From Caballeronia turbans (GTDB lineage: Bacteria; Pseudomonadota; Gammaproteobacteria; Burkholderiales; Burkholderiaceae), in contig FCOD02000003.1 of assembly GCA_001544655.2 (NCBI GenBank), forward strand, positions 124,001-188,000: a stretch of 64,000 nt of DNA. The letters are read 5' to 3'. The notes under the pieces were generated by a model. The model saw only the letters and a list, made by a program, of their open reading frames with translations, searched no databases and was not told the origin of the DNA. Shown here in pieces: positions 18,383-26,876 of this stretch (positions are counted from its first letter, which is position 1; each line of letters begins with the position of its first letter). The translations under genes and the position numbers were made by a program.

Positions 18383-19569
18383 CGATGGAACCCTTCGCCC
18401 GCAATGTCGTGCATTTCGTGAGGCTCCTGCGGGGCGCGGGTCTCGGCATGTCGCCCGCGCACGCGGTGGATGCGCTCGACGCGCTGCGTCTCGTCGATCT
18501 GAATCGCCGCGACGACGTGCGCGCGACGCTCGCGTGCCTTCTCGTTCACGCGAATGACGAGCGCGACATCTTCGACGCCGCATTCGATCTCTTCTGGCGC
18601 GATCCCGACTCGGAAGGCAAGCTGCGCGCGCTGTTGCTGCCGAAGGTGAGGGGCGGCCTGCCGCCGCCGAAGCGCAACAACCGTCTAGCCGATGCATTGG
18701 CGACGCGCGCCGCGGCATCGAAAGCGCAGGCGTCGGAATCGAAACCCGAAGAGGCGCACGCGCGCATCACGTTCAGCTCGCAGGAACGCCTGAGTCATCG
18801 CGACTTCGATACGCTCAGCGCCGACGAATGGCGCACGCTGCGGCATCAGATCCGCGCGCACCGGATGCCGCTCGCGACCGAGCCGACGCGCAGGCTGAAG
18901 GCGGCGTCGCGCGGCACGCACGCCGACCTCAAGGCGAGCGCGCGCCATGCCGTCCGCTCGGGCGGCGACTGGACCGTTTGGAAGTATCGCGCGGCGGTCG
19001 AGCGCAGGCCGCCGCTCGTCTTGCTGCTCGACATTTCCGGATCGATGAGCGCGTACTCGCGTGCCGTGCTCTATTTCTGTCACGCGCTATTGCAGTCGCG
19101 CGAACGTCTCCAGGTATTCTTGTTCGGCACGCGCCTGACCAATGCGACGCGCGCATTGCGCGAACGCGATCCCGATGTCGCCATCGCGACGCTCGGGGCA
19201 CAGGTGGCGGACTGGTCGGGCGGCACGCGCATCGGCGCGGCGCTCGCGGAGTTCAATCGACGCTGGGCCCGCCGTGTGCTGGCCGGTCGGGCGACGGTGC
19301 TGCTCGTCACCGATGGCCTCGATCACGAAGCCATCGACGTGCTCGATGCCGAGATGCAACGGCTCAGACGCTTCGCGCATCGGCTCGTGTGGCTCAATCC
19401 GCTGTTGCGCTTCGCCGATTTCACGCCGCGCGCGCGAGGCGTGCGCGCGATCCTGCCGCACGTCGATGCGATGCTCGCGGCCCATAACCTCGACAGCCTC
19501 GGCGCTGTGGGCCGCGAACTCGCCGTCCTGTCGCAACACAAGCCCTTGGGAGGCCCGCGATGGAACTGA
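18379..19569 (+). CDS. coxE: VWA domain protein (CoxE-like)
   Basis: This 396-aa protein contains a von Willebrand A domain with the MIDAS motif DISGSMSAYSRA near residue 216 and TDGLDHE near 313. The N-terminal half is helical and family specific. It is the usual partner of the MoxR ATPase encoded just upstream (4-nt overlap), and together they form a chaperone pair for the molybdoenzyme. The next gene, CoxG, starts 10 bp before this stop. Confidence 0.9.
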   Translation: MTMEPFARNVVHFVRLLRGAGLGMSPAHAVDALDALRLVDLNRRDDVRATLACLLVHANDERDIFDAAFDLFWRDPDSEGKLRALLLPKVRGGLPPPKRNNRLADALATRAAASKAQASESKPEEAHARITFSSQERLSHRDFDTLSADEWRTLRHQIRAHRMPLATEPTRRLKAASRGTHADLKASARHAVRSGGDWTVWKYRAAVERRPPLVLLLDISGSMSAYSRAVLYFCHALLQSRERLQVFLFGTRLTNATRALRERDPDVAIATLGAQVADWSGGTRIGAALAEFNRRWARRVLAGRATVLLVTDGLDHEAIDVLDAEMQRLRRFAHRLVWLNPLLRFADFTPRARGVRAILPHVDAMLAAHNLDSLGAVGRELAVLSQHKPLGGPRWN

Positions 19570-20111
19570 CCGAAACACACACGTTACCCGTGCCTCAGGC
19601 GCGCGCGTGGGAAGCGCTCAACGACACGTCGATGCTGAAGGTCTGCATTCCCGGCTGCGACAGCATCGACGCCGACGGCGAGAACGCCTACAACGTCGCG
19701 ATGACCGCGTCGGTCGGGCCGGTTAAGGCGCGCTTCAAGGGCAGAATGGAGCTCACGAATATCGACGCCCCGCATACTTACACGATCGTGTTCGAAGGGC
19801 AGGGCGGCGCGGCCGGCTTCAGCAAGGGCAGCGCGACCGTGAACCTCGAACCCGGCGACGAAGCCGACACGACGAAGCTCAGCTACAGTGCGCACGCGCA
19901 GGTCGGCGGCAAGCTCGCGCAAATCGGCTCGCGGCTTGTCGACGGCGCGGCGCGTAAGATTGCGGGTGAATTCTTCAAGCGGTTCAGCGCGCAGTTGCAG
20001 GGCGGGCAGGAATCGCAGGGTGCAGGCGCCGCCGACGAAAACGGCGGAGAAGTGCAGGAAGGGCAGGAGAAAGGAAAGAAATCATGGACAGCGTGGATCT
20101 CGAAGTCCTGA
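19560..20111 (+). CDS. coxG: CoxG family SRPBCC protein
   Basis: This 183-aa protein starts MELTETHTLPVPQARAWEAL and shows the START/SRPBCC pattern of CoxG (DTSMLKVCIPGCDSI, VGPVKARFKGRMEL). CoxG proteins are thought to help place the cox enzyme at the membrane or assist maturation. The C-terminal 35 residues are polar (Gly/Glu/Gln rich) and end KKSWTAWISKS, a possible amphipathic tail. It overlaps coxE by 10 bp and xdhC by 28 bp. Confidence 0.88.
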   Translation: MELTETHTLPVPQARAWEALNDTSMLKVCIPGCDSIDADGENAYNVAMTASVGPVKARFKGRMELTNIDAPHTYTIVFEGQGGAAGFSKGSATVNLEPGDEADTTKLSYSAHAQVGGKLAQIGSRLVDGAARKIAGEFFKRFSAQLQGGQESQGAGAADENGGEVQEGQEKGKKSWTAWISKS

Positions 20112-21103
20112 AGAACAGCGCGCGATGGCTCGACGAGGGGCATCGCGTGTTGCTCGTGACGGTGGTGAAGACGTGGGGTTCGTCGCCGAGGCCCGAGGGC
20201 GCGATGCTCGCCGTGCGCGGCGATGGTCACGTCGTCGGCTCGGTGTCGGGCGGATGCATCGAGGACGATCTCATCGACCGCGTGCGGCAACGGGGCATCG
20301 AGCAGACGAAGCCGGAGGCGGTGAAGTACGGCATCAGCGCGGAAGAGGCGCACCGGTTCGGCTTGCCGTGCGGCGGCACGATCCAGCTCGTGCTGGAACC
20401 TTTGACGATGTCGAGCGGCATTGCCGAACTGTGCGCGGCGGTGGAAAGCGGCAGGCTCGTCGCGCGCACGCTCGACATGGCGACGGGCGATGTGCACCTC
20501 GAACCCGCGCAAGCCACCGACGGCGTGCTTTTCGACGACGCGCGGCTTCTGACGATTCACGGCCCGCGCTACCGGATGCTGGTGATCGGCGCGGGGCAGT
20601 TGTCGCAGTATCTGTGCAGCATCGCGGTCGGGCTGGACTATCAGGTCACCGTCTGCGATCCGCGCGAGGAATATACGGAAGAGTGGAACGTGCCGGGTAC
20701 GACGATCGTGCGCACCATGCCCGACGACACCGTCATGGACATGAAGCTCGACGAGCGCTGCGCGGTGATCGCGCTCACGCACGATCCCAAGCTCGACGAT
20801 CTCGCGTTGATGGAAGCCTTGAAGACACCCGCGTTCTATGTCGGCGCGCTCGGTTCGCGGCGCAATAACGCGGCACGTCGCGAGCGCCTCAAGGAGTTCG
20901 ATCTCAGCGAGGCCGAACTCGCGCGGCTGCATGGACCGGTGGGCATCTACATTGGCAGCAGGACGCCGCCGGAGATTGCCGTGTCGATTCTCGCGGAGGT
21001 CACGGCGGCGAAGAACGGCGTGTCGTTGCCGGAGCTGTTGCAGGTCGAAGGCGCGAAGGCGGCGCGCGAGGTAGCGGGGAGAGGCGAAGTGTGCGGCGTC
21101 TGA
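20084..21103 (+). CDS. XdhC/CoxF family molybdoenzyme maturation protein
   Basis: This 339-aa protein has the XdhC N-terminal domain (TWGSSPRPEGAML, GSVSGGCIEDDL) and a C-terminal Rossmann domain with VIGAGQLSQYL near residue 170 and ALTHDPKLDDLAL. XdhC proteins bind molybdenum cofactor and insert its sulfurated form into xanthine-oxidase-family enzymes, which fits its place as the last gene of the operon. The start overlaps coxG by 28 bp. Confidence 0.92.
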   Translation: MDSVDLEVLKNSARWLDEGHRVLLVTVVKTWGSSPRPEGAMLAVRGDGHVVGSVSGGCIEDDLIDRVRQRGIEQTKPEAVKYGISAEEAHRFGLPCGGTIQLVLEPLTMSSGIAELCAAVESGRLVARTLDMATGDVHLEPAQATDGVLFDDARLLTIHGPRYRMLVIGAGQLSQYLCSIAVGLDYQVTVCDPREEYTEEWNVPGTTIVRTMPDDTVMDMKLDERCAVIALTHDPKLDDLALMEALKTPAFYVGALGSRRNNAARRERLKEFDLSEAELARLHGPVGIYIGSRTPPEIAVSILAEVTAAKNGVSLPELLQVEGAKAAREVAGRGEVCGV

Positions 21104-21219
21104 GCGCGCCGCAATGACTACGAAATCCTGACGATGCGTCCTTGGTCCGCATCTCTCGTTTGCGTGGCCGGATAGGCTGACGCGAAGCCTTTCCCTCCTT
21201 GGCTCGAAGTCTGCATCGA

Positions 21220-21378
21220 ATGCCCGGGGAGGTTTTGATCGGCGATGTGCTGCCGGGCGGAATGCCGCTCAAGATTTTCTGAGCGGCGTCCGATGTGCTG
21301 ACGATCGCGGTGCTGGGGAGCGGCCTTTATCTGTGGCTCACGCGGCATAACCCGGGGAAGGGAAAGCGCGCCGCGTAG
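21220..21378 (+). pseudogene. 3' remnant of a PepSY-TM-like protein
   Basis: In one frame, MPGEVLIGDVLPGGMPLKIF is followed by TGA (probably a former TGG Trp) and then AASDVLTIAVLGSGLYLWL plus a basic tail to TAG at 21376. The last transmembrane helix with GLYLW and the basic end resemble the C-terminus of PepSY-associated transmembrane proteins. The readable frame extends a little upstream (FPSLARSLHR) but no intact gene is present. It lies next to, and convergent with, an intact PepSY gene. The frame and stop are visible; the family is inferred. Confidence 0.5.
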
Positions 21379-21385
21379 CCGGAAG

Positions 21386-22114
21386 TCACATCAACCCGCA
21401 AACAATCGCCGCGATCAACGATGCCGCGACGATCACCACGCCCGCCGTTCGCTTCTTGTTCAACTCGGTCCACAGCAACACGCCGGTCAGCGAAAGAAGA
21501 ACGATGCTGCCCGCAAACGTGTCGATGAGCAGCACCCAGCCCACGCTCAGGCCCACGCCCTTGTGCAGGTTGGTCATCATCGCGAGGACGGTGTTTTCCG
21601 TGCGTTTCACCGACACGAAGTTGTTGCCCACCCAGTACTCGGCCATCACGCTGCCGCCGGGAGATGCCACCATCACCGACCATTGCTCCGGCTGCATGGT
21701 GCTCCTGTCGCCCCAGCCGACCGGATGCGCCGGCTCGCGGCGCGTGCGCCCGAGGTTGCCATCGAGCTTCAATTCCTTCTTCAGCCACGCGCCCATGTCG
21801 CGCGGCGTCTTGAAGCCTTCGGCGGGCAGCGGCATCTGCATCTGCGAAACCTGCGGCTCGCCCGTGGAAATGCGCAGCGGCGGCGCGCGGTGATTCAGCA
21901 GAAAGCCCGTCATGCCGAACAGCAGGCCGAGCAGCGCGCCCCACAAGCCGATCCAGCCGTGCACCTTGCGCAGCCACTTCAGAAACGTCGAGCGGCGCGA
22001 GCGGTTCTTGCGCGCGAATTGCTCGGCATCGTCGATGAGGCGTCCATGCGGGCGATAGTGCGTCGGGCCGCTCGTCGCGGGCGGCTGCGGATTGAGGGTG
22101 TCAGGCGCGTTCAC
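21386..22114 (-). CDS. PepSY-associated transmembrane protein, probably iron regulated
   Basis: This 242-aa inner-membrane protein has a helix at WIGLWGALLGLLFGMTGFLL (near residue 53), a periplasmic PepSY-like region with MQPEQWSVMVASPGG, then two C-terminal helices (VLLIDTFAGSIVLLSLTGVLLW and VVIVAASLIAAIVCGLM). Such proteins often accompany siderophore receptors and may reduce or release ferric siderophores in the periplasm. A good Fur box lies 94 bp upstream, supporting an iron-starvation role. No receptor gene is adjacent. Confidence 0.82.
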   Translation of the reverse strand: MNAPDTLNPQPPATSGPTHYRPHGRLIDDAEQFARKNRSRRSTFLKWLRKVHGWIGLWGALLGLLFGMTGFLLNHRAPPLRISTGEPQVSQMQMPLPAEGFKTPRDMGAWLKKELKLDGNLGRTRREPAHPVGWGDRSTMQPEQWSVMVASPGGSVMAEYWVGNNFVSVKRTENTVLAMMTNLHKGVGLSVGWVLLIDTFAGSIVLLSLTGVLLWTELNKKRTAGVVIVAASLIAAIVCGLM

Positions 22115-22207
22115 GCGTCTCTCCAGATCGGGCGTTAGCAGGCAAAGCCGCGCCCCGATCGGCTATACGCGAACGAACGCGCGGCGATCGACGAAAGGCG
22201 GGCAAAT

Positions 22208-22226
22208 GAGAATTGTTATCATTACA
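22208..22226 (-). promoter_or_regulatory. Fur box upstream of the PepSY gene
   Basis: GAGAATTGTTATCATTACA matches the 19-bp Fur consensus at 13 of 19 positions, including the ATCATTA block. It lies between srkA and the PepSY gene, about 94 bp before the latter's ATG. Confidence 0.75.
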
Positions 22227-22289
22227 CGCAGCAAAGCGCTTTTCAATGCTTTGCGATTGCCTGACAGTGCGCGAATGTCACGAAAAATT

Positions 22290-23321
22290 TCAGACGGGCC
22301 AGAGCGGCCCTTCCTGCATCGCGCCGACTTGCTCGCGCAATTCGAGGATGCGGTCTTCCCAATAGCGTTGCGTGTTGAACCAGGGAAAGGCGGCCGGAAA
22401 CGCGGGATCGTTCCAGCGGCGCGCGAGCCACGCGGAGTAGTGGATCAGCCGGAGCGTGCGCAAGGCTTCCACCAGATGCAGCTCACGCTGATCGAACTCG
22501 CAGAAATCTTCGTAGCCGGCGAGCAGATCCGTGAGCGCGCGCGATGCGTCCGCGCGTCCGGCGGGCAACAGCAGCCATAAATCCTGAATCGCCGGACCCA
22601 TTCGGCTATCGTCGAAATCGACGAAATGGGGGCCCGCGTCGGTCCAGAGCACGTTGCTCGGATGACAGTCGCCGTGCAGACGCAGATGCCGCACGTCGCC
22701 CGCGCGGTCGAAGCATTGCGCGACGCCTTCGAGCGCCATCGATACGACGGTTTCCCAGGCTTCGCGCACATCGGCGGGGATGAAGCCATGCGTCAGCAGA
22801 AAATCGCGCGGTTCGTAGCCGAACGTCTCGATATCGAGCGTGGGCCGCTCGCGATAAGACTCGAGTCCGCCCACCGCGTGAATGCGCCCGATGAAGCGCC
22901 CGAGCCATTCGAGCGTATCGGTGTGGTCGAGATCGGGCGCGCGTCCGCCGCGGCGCTCGAAAACCGAGAAGCGGAAACCGTCGAATTCGTGCAGCGTCGC
23001 GCCTTCGAGCACGCGCGCCGGCACCGCCGGAATCTCGCGTTCGACGAGACTGGCGACGAATGCATGTTCTTCGAGGATCGCCGTATTCGACCAGCGTTCC
23101 GGACGATAAAACTTCGCAACGACCGGCGCGCCGTCTTCGACGCCCACTTGATAGACGCGGTTCTCGTAGCTGTTGAGCGGCAGCAGGCGGCCGTCGGTGC
23201 GTGTGCCCACGGGGATCAGCACGCTGTCCAGCGCATCGAGCACGCGCTCGGGCGTGAGGCCGGCGAAGGGCGGCGCGTCATCGGCAGGCGCGCCTTGGGA
23301 ATCGGGATCGATTGGGTTCAT
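22290..23321 (-). CDS. srkA: Stress response kinase A (YihE/RdoA family Ser/Thr kinase)
   Basis: This 343-aa cytoplasmic protein kinase has the APH-like fold. The catalytic loop reads LHGDCHPSNVLW near residue 217 and the metal-binding segment FVDFDDSRMGPAIQDLW near 236. PLNSYENRVYQVG near residue 48 is the nucleotide-binding start. In E. coli SrkA counters programmed cell death from oxidative stress and works with the Cpx/DsbA region. The gene stands alone upstream of the PepSY gene on the same strand. Confidence 0.92.
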   Translation of the reverse strand: MNPIDPDSQGAPADDAPPFAGLTPERVLDALDSVLIPVGTRTDGRLLPLNSYENRVYQVGVEDGAPVVAKFYRPERWSNTAILEEHAFVASLVEREIPAVPARVLEGATLHEFDGFRFSVFERRGGRAPDLDHTDTLEWLGRFIGRIHAVGGLESYRERPTLDIETFGYEPRDFLLTHGFIPADVREAWETVVSMALEGVAQCFDRAGDVRHLRLHGDCHPSNVLWTDAGPHFVDFDDSRMGPAIQDLWLLLPAGRADASRALTDLLAGYEDFCEFDQRELHLVEALRTLRLIHYSAWLARRWNDPAFPAAFPWFNTQRYWEDRILELREQVGAMQEGPLWPV

Positions 23322-23381
23322 CCCGGCATTGTGCCGCGCCTTCGCGCGGGCGGCATCATTACATCAACGATGCGGCGCCGT

Positions 23382-23594
23382 TCAATGAACGACCGTGTTC
23401 GACGGGCGCACGACATCGCCCGTATCGATCAGGTCTTCGAGGAAGAACGGCTCCGTATTGAGCAGCTTGGTCACGCCGGGCTCGCCCGCGTACCAGGCGA
23501 CCATCGCCATGTCACCGAGAATGCGCATGACGATGCCGCGCGCACCCTGAGGCACGGCAATATGCACGGAGCGGACAATCGAACCGATTTGCAT
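23382..23594 (-). CDS. Conserved-looking small hypothetical protein
   Basis: This 70-aa protein begins MQIGSIVRSVHIAVPQGARG and contains ILGDMAMVAWYAGEPGVTKLL. A GGGGA precedes the ATG at the right distance, which favours 23594 over the longer frame. The coding pattern is good, with acidic and hydrophobic alternation like a small beta-rich protein. No family recognised. It is upstream of srkA on the same strand with a 60-bp gap. Confidence 0.65.
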   Translation of the reverse strand: MQIGSIVRSVHIAVPQGARGIVMRILGDMAMVAWYAGEPGVTKLLNTEPFFLEDLIDTGDVVRPSNTVVH

Positions 23595-23917
23595 GATGAA
23601 TCCCCGTTTCAACGCCGGCTGAGGATAAAACGCCGGTCATATATTTCACCAAGCACAGGCTTTTCACGGCTCGTGCACCAGACAATCGCCGCGTCTTTGT
23701 TGCGGGAAGCGCGACATGCGCGGCTTTCATGAACGATTGTGCTCTTACTTTAGCGCATCGCGATGCGTCGGCGCGACGCCATTTGGCTCGTTATGTTGCC
23801 GATCGCAGACGACTCTCAGTAATTACTCGGTGATCGTCGCCGAAAAGCGTGTGTCGTATTAGGCAAAACCCTAGGGATCGGCGTATCGTCGAGAGTTTTT
23901 CAGCGGAGACTTCATTC
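23595..23917. other. Intergenic region between the small gene and the MFS gene
   Basis: About 320 bp of divergent intergenic DNA. The stretch near 23800-23875 is AT richer and probably holds the MFS promoter. No repeat or RNA gene was recognised. Confidence 0.5.
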
Positions 23918-25180
23918 GTGAATGCTGCACCGGCGCCCGAGCGCCCGAACGCCGACGATAACGACAACCGCGCCGCCGACGCCGCGCCGTATCTCGAACG
24001 CGGCTCGCGCGCCTACTGGCGTGCATCGCTTGCGCTGCTGTTCGCCGGCTACGCGACTTTCTCGCTGCTGTATTGCGTGCAGCCGTTGCTTCCCGAGTTC
24101 ACGAAGGCATTCGGCGTCAGTCCGGCTGTCAGCGCGCTTGCGGTGTCGGTGAGCACGGCGGCGCTCGCGATTGCCATCTTCATCGCGGGATTCGTCTCGG
24201 AAAGCTGGAGCCGCCACCGTTTGATGACGCTTTCGCTGCTTGCATCGTCGGTGTTGACGGTCATCGCCGCGGTGCTGCCCGATTGGCACGCGCTACTCGT
24301 GGTGCGCGCACTCGAAGGCTTCGCGCTCGGCGGCGTGCCCGCCGTCGCGATGGCGTATCTCGCGGAGGAAGTGCACCCGGAAGGCCTCGGTCTCGCGATG
24401 GGTTTGTATGTGGGCGGGACTGCAATCGGCGGGATGGCGGGGCGTGTGATCAGCGGCATCCTCGCAGACCTGTTCGGCTGGCGCGTCGCGATCGGCGGCA
24501 TCGGGCTGCTGGGTTTGCTCGCCACGCTCGCGTTCCGTTCGCTCCTGCCGCCGTCGCGGCGGTTCAAGCCTCGGCGCGGCGTCGGGTTCGCGCATCATCG
24601 GCGCTCGCTTGCCGGCCATTTGCGGCACGGCGGCTTGCCGTTTCTGTTCCTCATCGGCTTCGTGCTGATGGGCAGTTTCGTCACGCTCTACAACTACGTC
24701 GGTTACCGGCTGCTCGGCGCGCCGTTTCAGCTGAATCAGACGCAGATCGGCGCGATCTTCACCGTGTATCTCACGGGCGTCGTCGCGTCGCCGTGGTCCG
24801 GCAAGATGGCCGATGTCTTCGGACGCGGCCGCGTGCTGATCGCGAGTCTCTTCCTGATGATGCTCGGCATTGCGCTGACGCTGTCGAACGCGCTGCCGGT
24901 AATCATCGCCGGTATCGCGTGCCTGACGTTCGGCTTCTTCGCCGGCCACGCGGTCGCGAGCGGCTGGGTCGGGCGGCTCGCAGCGCAGGCCAAAGGACAG
25001 GCGGCGGCGCTCTATCTGCTCGCGTATTACATCGGATCGAGCCTGATCGGATCGTATGGCGGCCACTTCTGGACCGAGTTCGGATGGACGGGCGTGGCCG
25101 GGCTGATCGGCGGATTGCTGCTCGTCGGACTGGCGGGCGCGACGTACCTGAACCGGCGCGAGCGCGCGTCGGTCGCGTGA
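23918..25180 (+). CDS. MFS transporter (YnfM/arabinose-exporter-like)
   Basis: This 420-aa inner-membrane protein has 12 predicted helices. The first helix ASLALLFAGYATFSLLYCVQPLLPEF is typical of the YnfM group, and RALEGFALGGVPAVAMAYL near residue 130 is the helix-5 region. Start chosen at GTG 23918 with GCGGAGA upstream, because no in-frame ATG lies between it and the first helix. The substrate is unknown; relatives export sugars or drugs. Confidence 0.88.
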   Translation: MNAAPAPERPNADDNDNRAADAAPYLERGSRAYWRASLALLFAGYATFSLLYCVQPLLPEFTKAFGVSPAVSALAVSVSTAALAIAIFIAGFVSESWSRHRLMTLSLLASSVLTVIAAVLPDWHALLVVRALEGFALGGVPAVAMAYLAEEVHPEGLGLAMGLYVGGTAIGGMAGRVISGILADLFGWRVAIGGIGLLGLLATLAFRSLLPPSRRFKPRRGVGFAHHRRSLAGHLRHGGLPFLFLIGFVLMGSFVTLYNYVGYRLLGAPFQLNQTQIGAIFTVYLTGVVASPWSGKMADVFGRGRVLIASLFLMMLGIALTLSNALPVIIAGIACLTFGFFAGHAVASGWVGRLAAQAKGQAAALYLLAYYIGSSLIGSYGGHFWTEFGWTGVAGLIGGLLLVGLAGATYLNRRERASVA

Positions 25181-25404
25181 GTCGAAAGCCGGTTGAAAAG
25201 AAGCGAAGCTAAGGGTTTTCCGTGTTCGCTTAAAAACGGGCGCGCGTCAAGCCTTGTCAGGCAAGGCTTTCGTGCATCGCTCGGGTTTCCCATCGCACGA
25301 AGATCACCGACGCCTTCCACTTGAGCGGCCTATACTCGAATCGTCGATGCAGCTTCTCACCGCGCGACGATCAAAGCCAGAAGCAAGACGAAGGGAGACG
25401 CACT

Positions 25405-25587
25405 ATGACGTACTTCACGATCGGCGACTTCATCCTGATCATCCCGATGGCGCTCGCTGGCGCGCTGTTCCTTGGGGCCATTCCCTGCGCGACGCATTTC
25501 AAGAACAACGTCCTGCGTGTATTCGGTGCGCTGCTCGGTGTGCTCGCCGCCTTTCTTCTCGTCGAAGGCTTGCCCGCGCTGATATAA
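25405..25587 (+). CDS. Small membrane protein
   Basis: This 60-aa protein has two hydrophobic helices (FILIIPMALAGALFLGAIPC and VLRVFGALLGVLAAFLLVEGL). AAGGGAGA lies before ATG 25405; the longer frame is low quality. No family recognised; an inner-membrane location is likely. It is convergent with the dienelactone hydrolase gene. Confidence 0.7.
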   Translation: MTYFTIGDFILIIPMALAGALFLGAIPCATHFKNNVLRVFGALLGVLAAFLLVEGLPALI

Positions 25588-25627
25588 CGAGCGCCCCGTG
25601 CGGGCGCGCTCGCTCATGCAGTTGCTT

Positions 25628-26332
25628 TTACAGATGCTCGCCGAGGAAGGTCAGCGTGCGCCCGTGCGCGAGCGCTGACGCCCGGGCGTTGTACGACGCG
25701 CGATCGCCGCAGTTGAAACCGTGGTCGGCTTGCGGGTAGACGTGCAGCGCCGAATCCTTGCGGCCGGCGAACTTCTGGCGCACGGCATCCACCGCATCGG
25801 GCGGAATGTGCGCGTCGAGTTCGCCGTAGTGGAACTGCATCGGCACTTTGACCTGATCGGCTTTATCGAGCGCATTCTGAATGCCGCCGCCGTAGTAGGC
25901 CACCGCCAGATCGACCGAATCCTGCGCCGCCGCGAGATACGCGAGCCGGCCGCCGAAGCAATAGCCGATCGCGGCGATCTTGCCCGTCACCTCGGGCAGC
26001 GCGCGCAGCGCATCCGCGGCCGCGCCGACATCGGCGACAGCGGCGTCGAGCTTGGTCTTTTGCAGCAGTTCCATCGCCTTTTCGCGATCCGCGCCTTCGT
26101 AGCCCAGCTCGACGCGCGGCTGCGTGCGCCAGAAGACGTCGGGCGCGAGCGCGACATAGCCATCGGCGGCGTATTGATCGGCGACGCTGCGTATGTGGCC
26201 GTTCACGCCGAAGATCTCCTGCAGGATGATCACGGCAGGCCCGGTGCCTGTCCTGGGTAGCGCGAGATAGCCTTGGAAGCTGTCGCCATCGGCCGGGATG
26301 TCGATCCAGCGGGAAGTCACGGGTACGGTCAC
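25628..26332 (-). CDS. Dienelactone hydrolase family protein
   Basis: This 234-aa alpha/beta hydrolase has the nucleophilic Cys in IGYCFGGRLAYLAAA near residue 121, with Asp in HYGELDAHIPPD and His in PQADHGFNC completing the triad. ILQEIFGVNGHIRSVADQYA is the family's N-terminal signature. Start is GTG 26332, which has AAGGAG eight bases upstream; the ATG further up extends into a frame without similarity. The class hydrolyses dienelactones in aromatic degradation, but no other such genes are near, so substrate is uncertain. Confidence 0.9.
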   Translation of the reverse strand: MTVPVTSRWIDIPADGDSFQGYLALPRTGTGPAVIILQEIFGVNGHIRSVADQYAADGYVALAPDVFWRTQPRVELGYEGADREKAMELLQKTKLDAAVADVGAAADALRALPEVTGKIAAIGYCFGGRLAYLAAAQDSVDLAVAYYGGGIQNALDKADQVKVPMQFHYGELDAHIPPDAVDAVRQKFAGRKDSALHVYPQADHGFNCGDRASYNARASALAHGRTLTFLGEHL

Positions 26333-26876
26333 GTCGATACTCCTTGCATATGTGAAAAGGTTGGCCGGGTGAGTTTGCCAGCTTTCCCTTTCAGTCGCCC
26401 TGATCGTCCGCCCTGCGCTTGGCACGCCGTTTGACGCGCAGCCGGTTTTTAGAGCCTCCGATCTAAACGCAAGCTAAAAAGAAGCTTTAAAAGAACAGGC
26501 TAATGATGACGGCCGGCAGGGATTATCGGCGCGTGCCAGTCGAACTTGAATGACAGTCAAACCTTTGCGCGCCGATGTCGCGCAAACCCGCATGCACAGG
26601 GCGTCTTCGCGCGAACACCACCACAAACGGCGGCGCATCACAACTGGCCGTTAATTGGTAGTGACACCACTATCTTAAAAAACTTCCCTAAATTAATTTG
26701 ACAACCCTACACTTGCGCGCAGTGCGGATGGCGGCTGCCACGAACGGCCTGCCGGAAGGACTTGCCAAGTGCATGACGATGCATCCGGCGTGGTCGTCCA
26801 CGGGACTGAGCGATCGTGATGAAAGACGGGGCACAGGGCGATTACGTTGTTTTTGGGACCGAAACTGGAGACTTAC
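26333..26876. other. Long intergenic region upstream of the amino-acid binding protein gene
   Basis: About 540 bp between divergent genes. The part 26640-26715 is AT-rich and contains TTGACA (26698-26703) and TACACT (26708-26713); which of these form a promoter is unclear. A leader of 150 nt or more before the binding-protein ATG is likely. No riboswitch was recognised. Confidence 0.45.
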
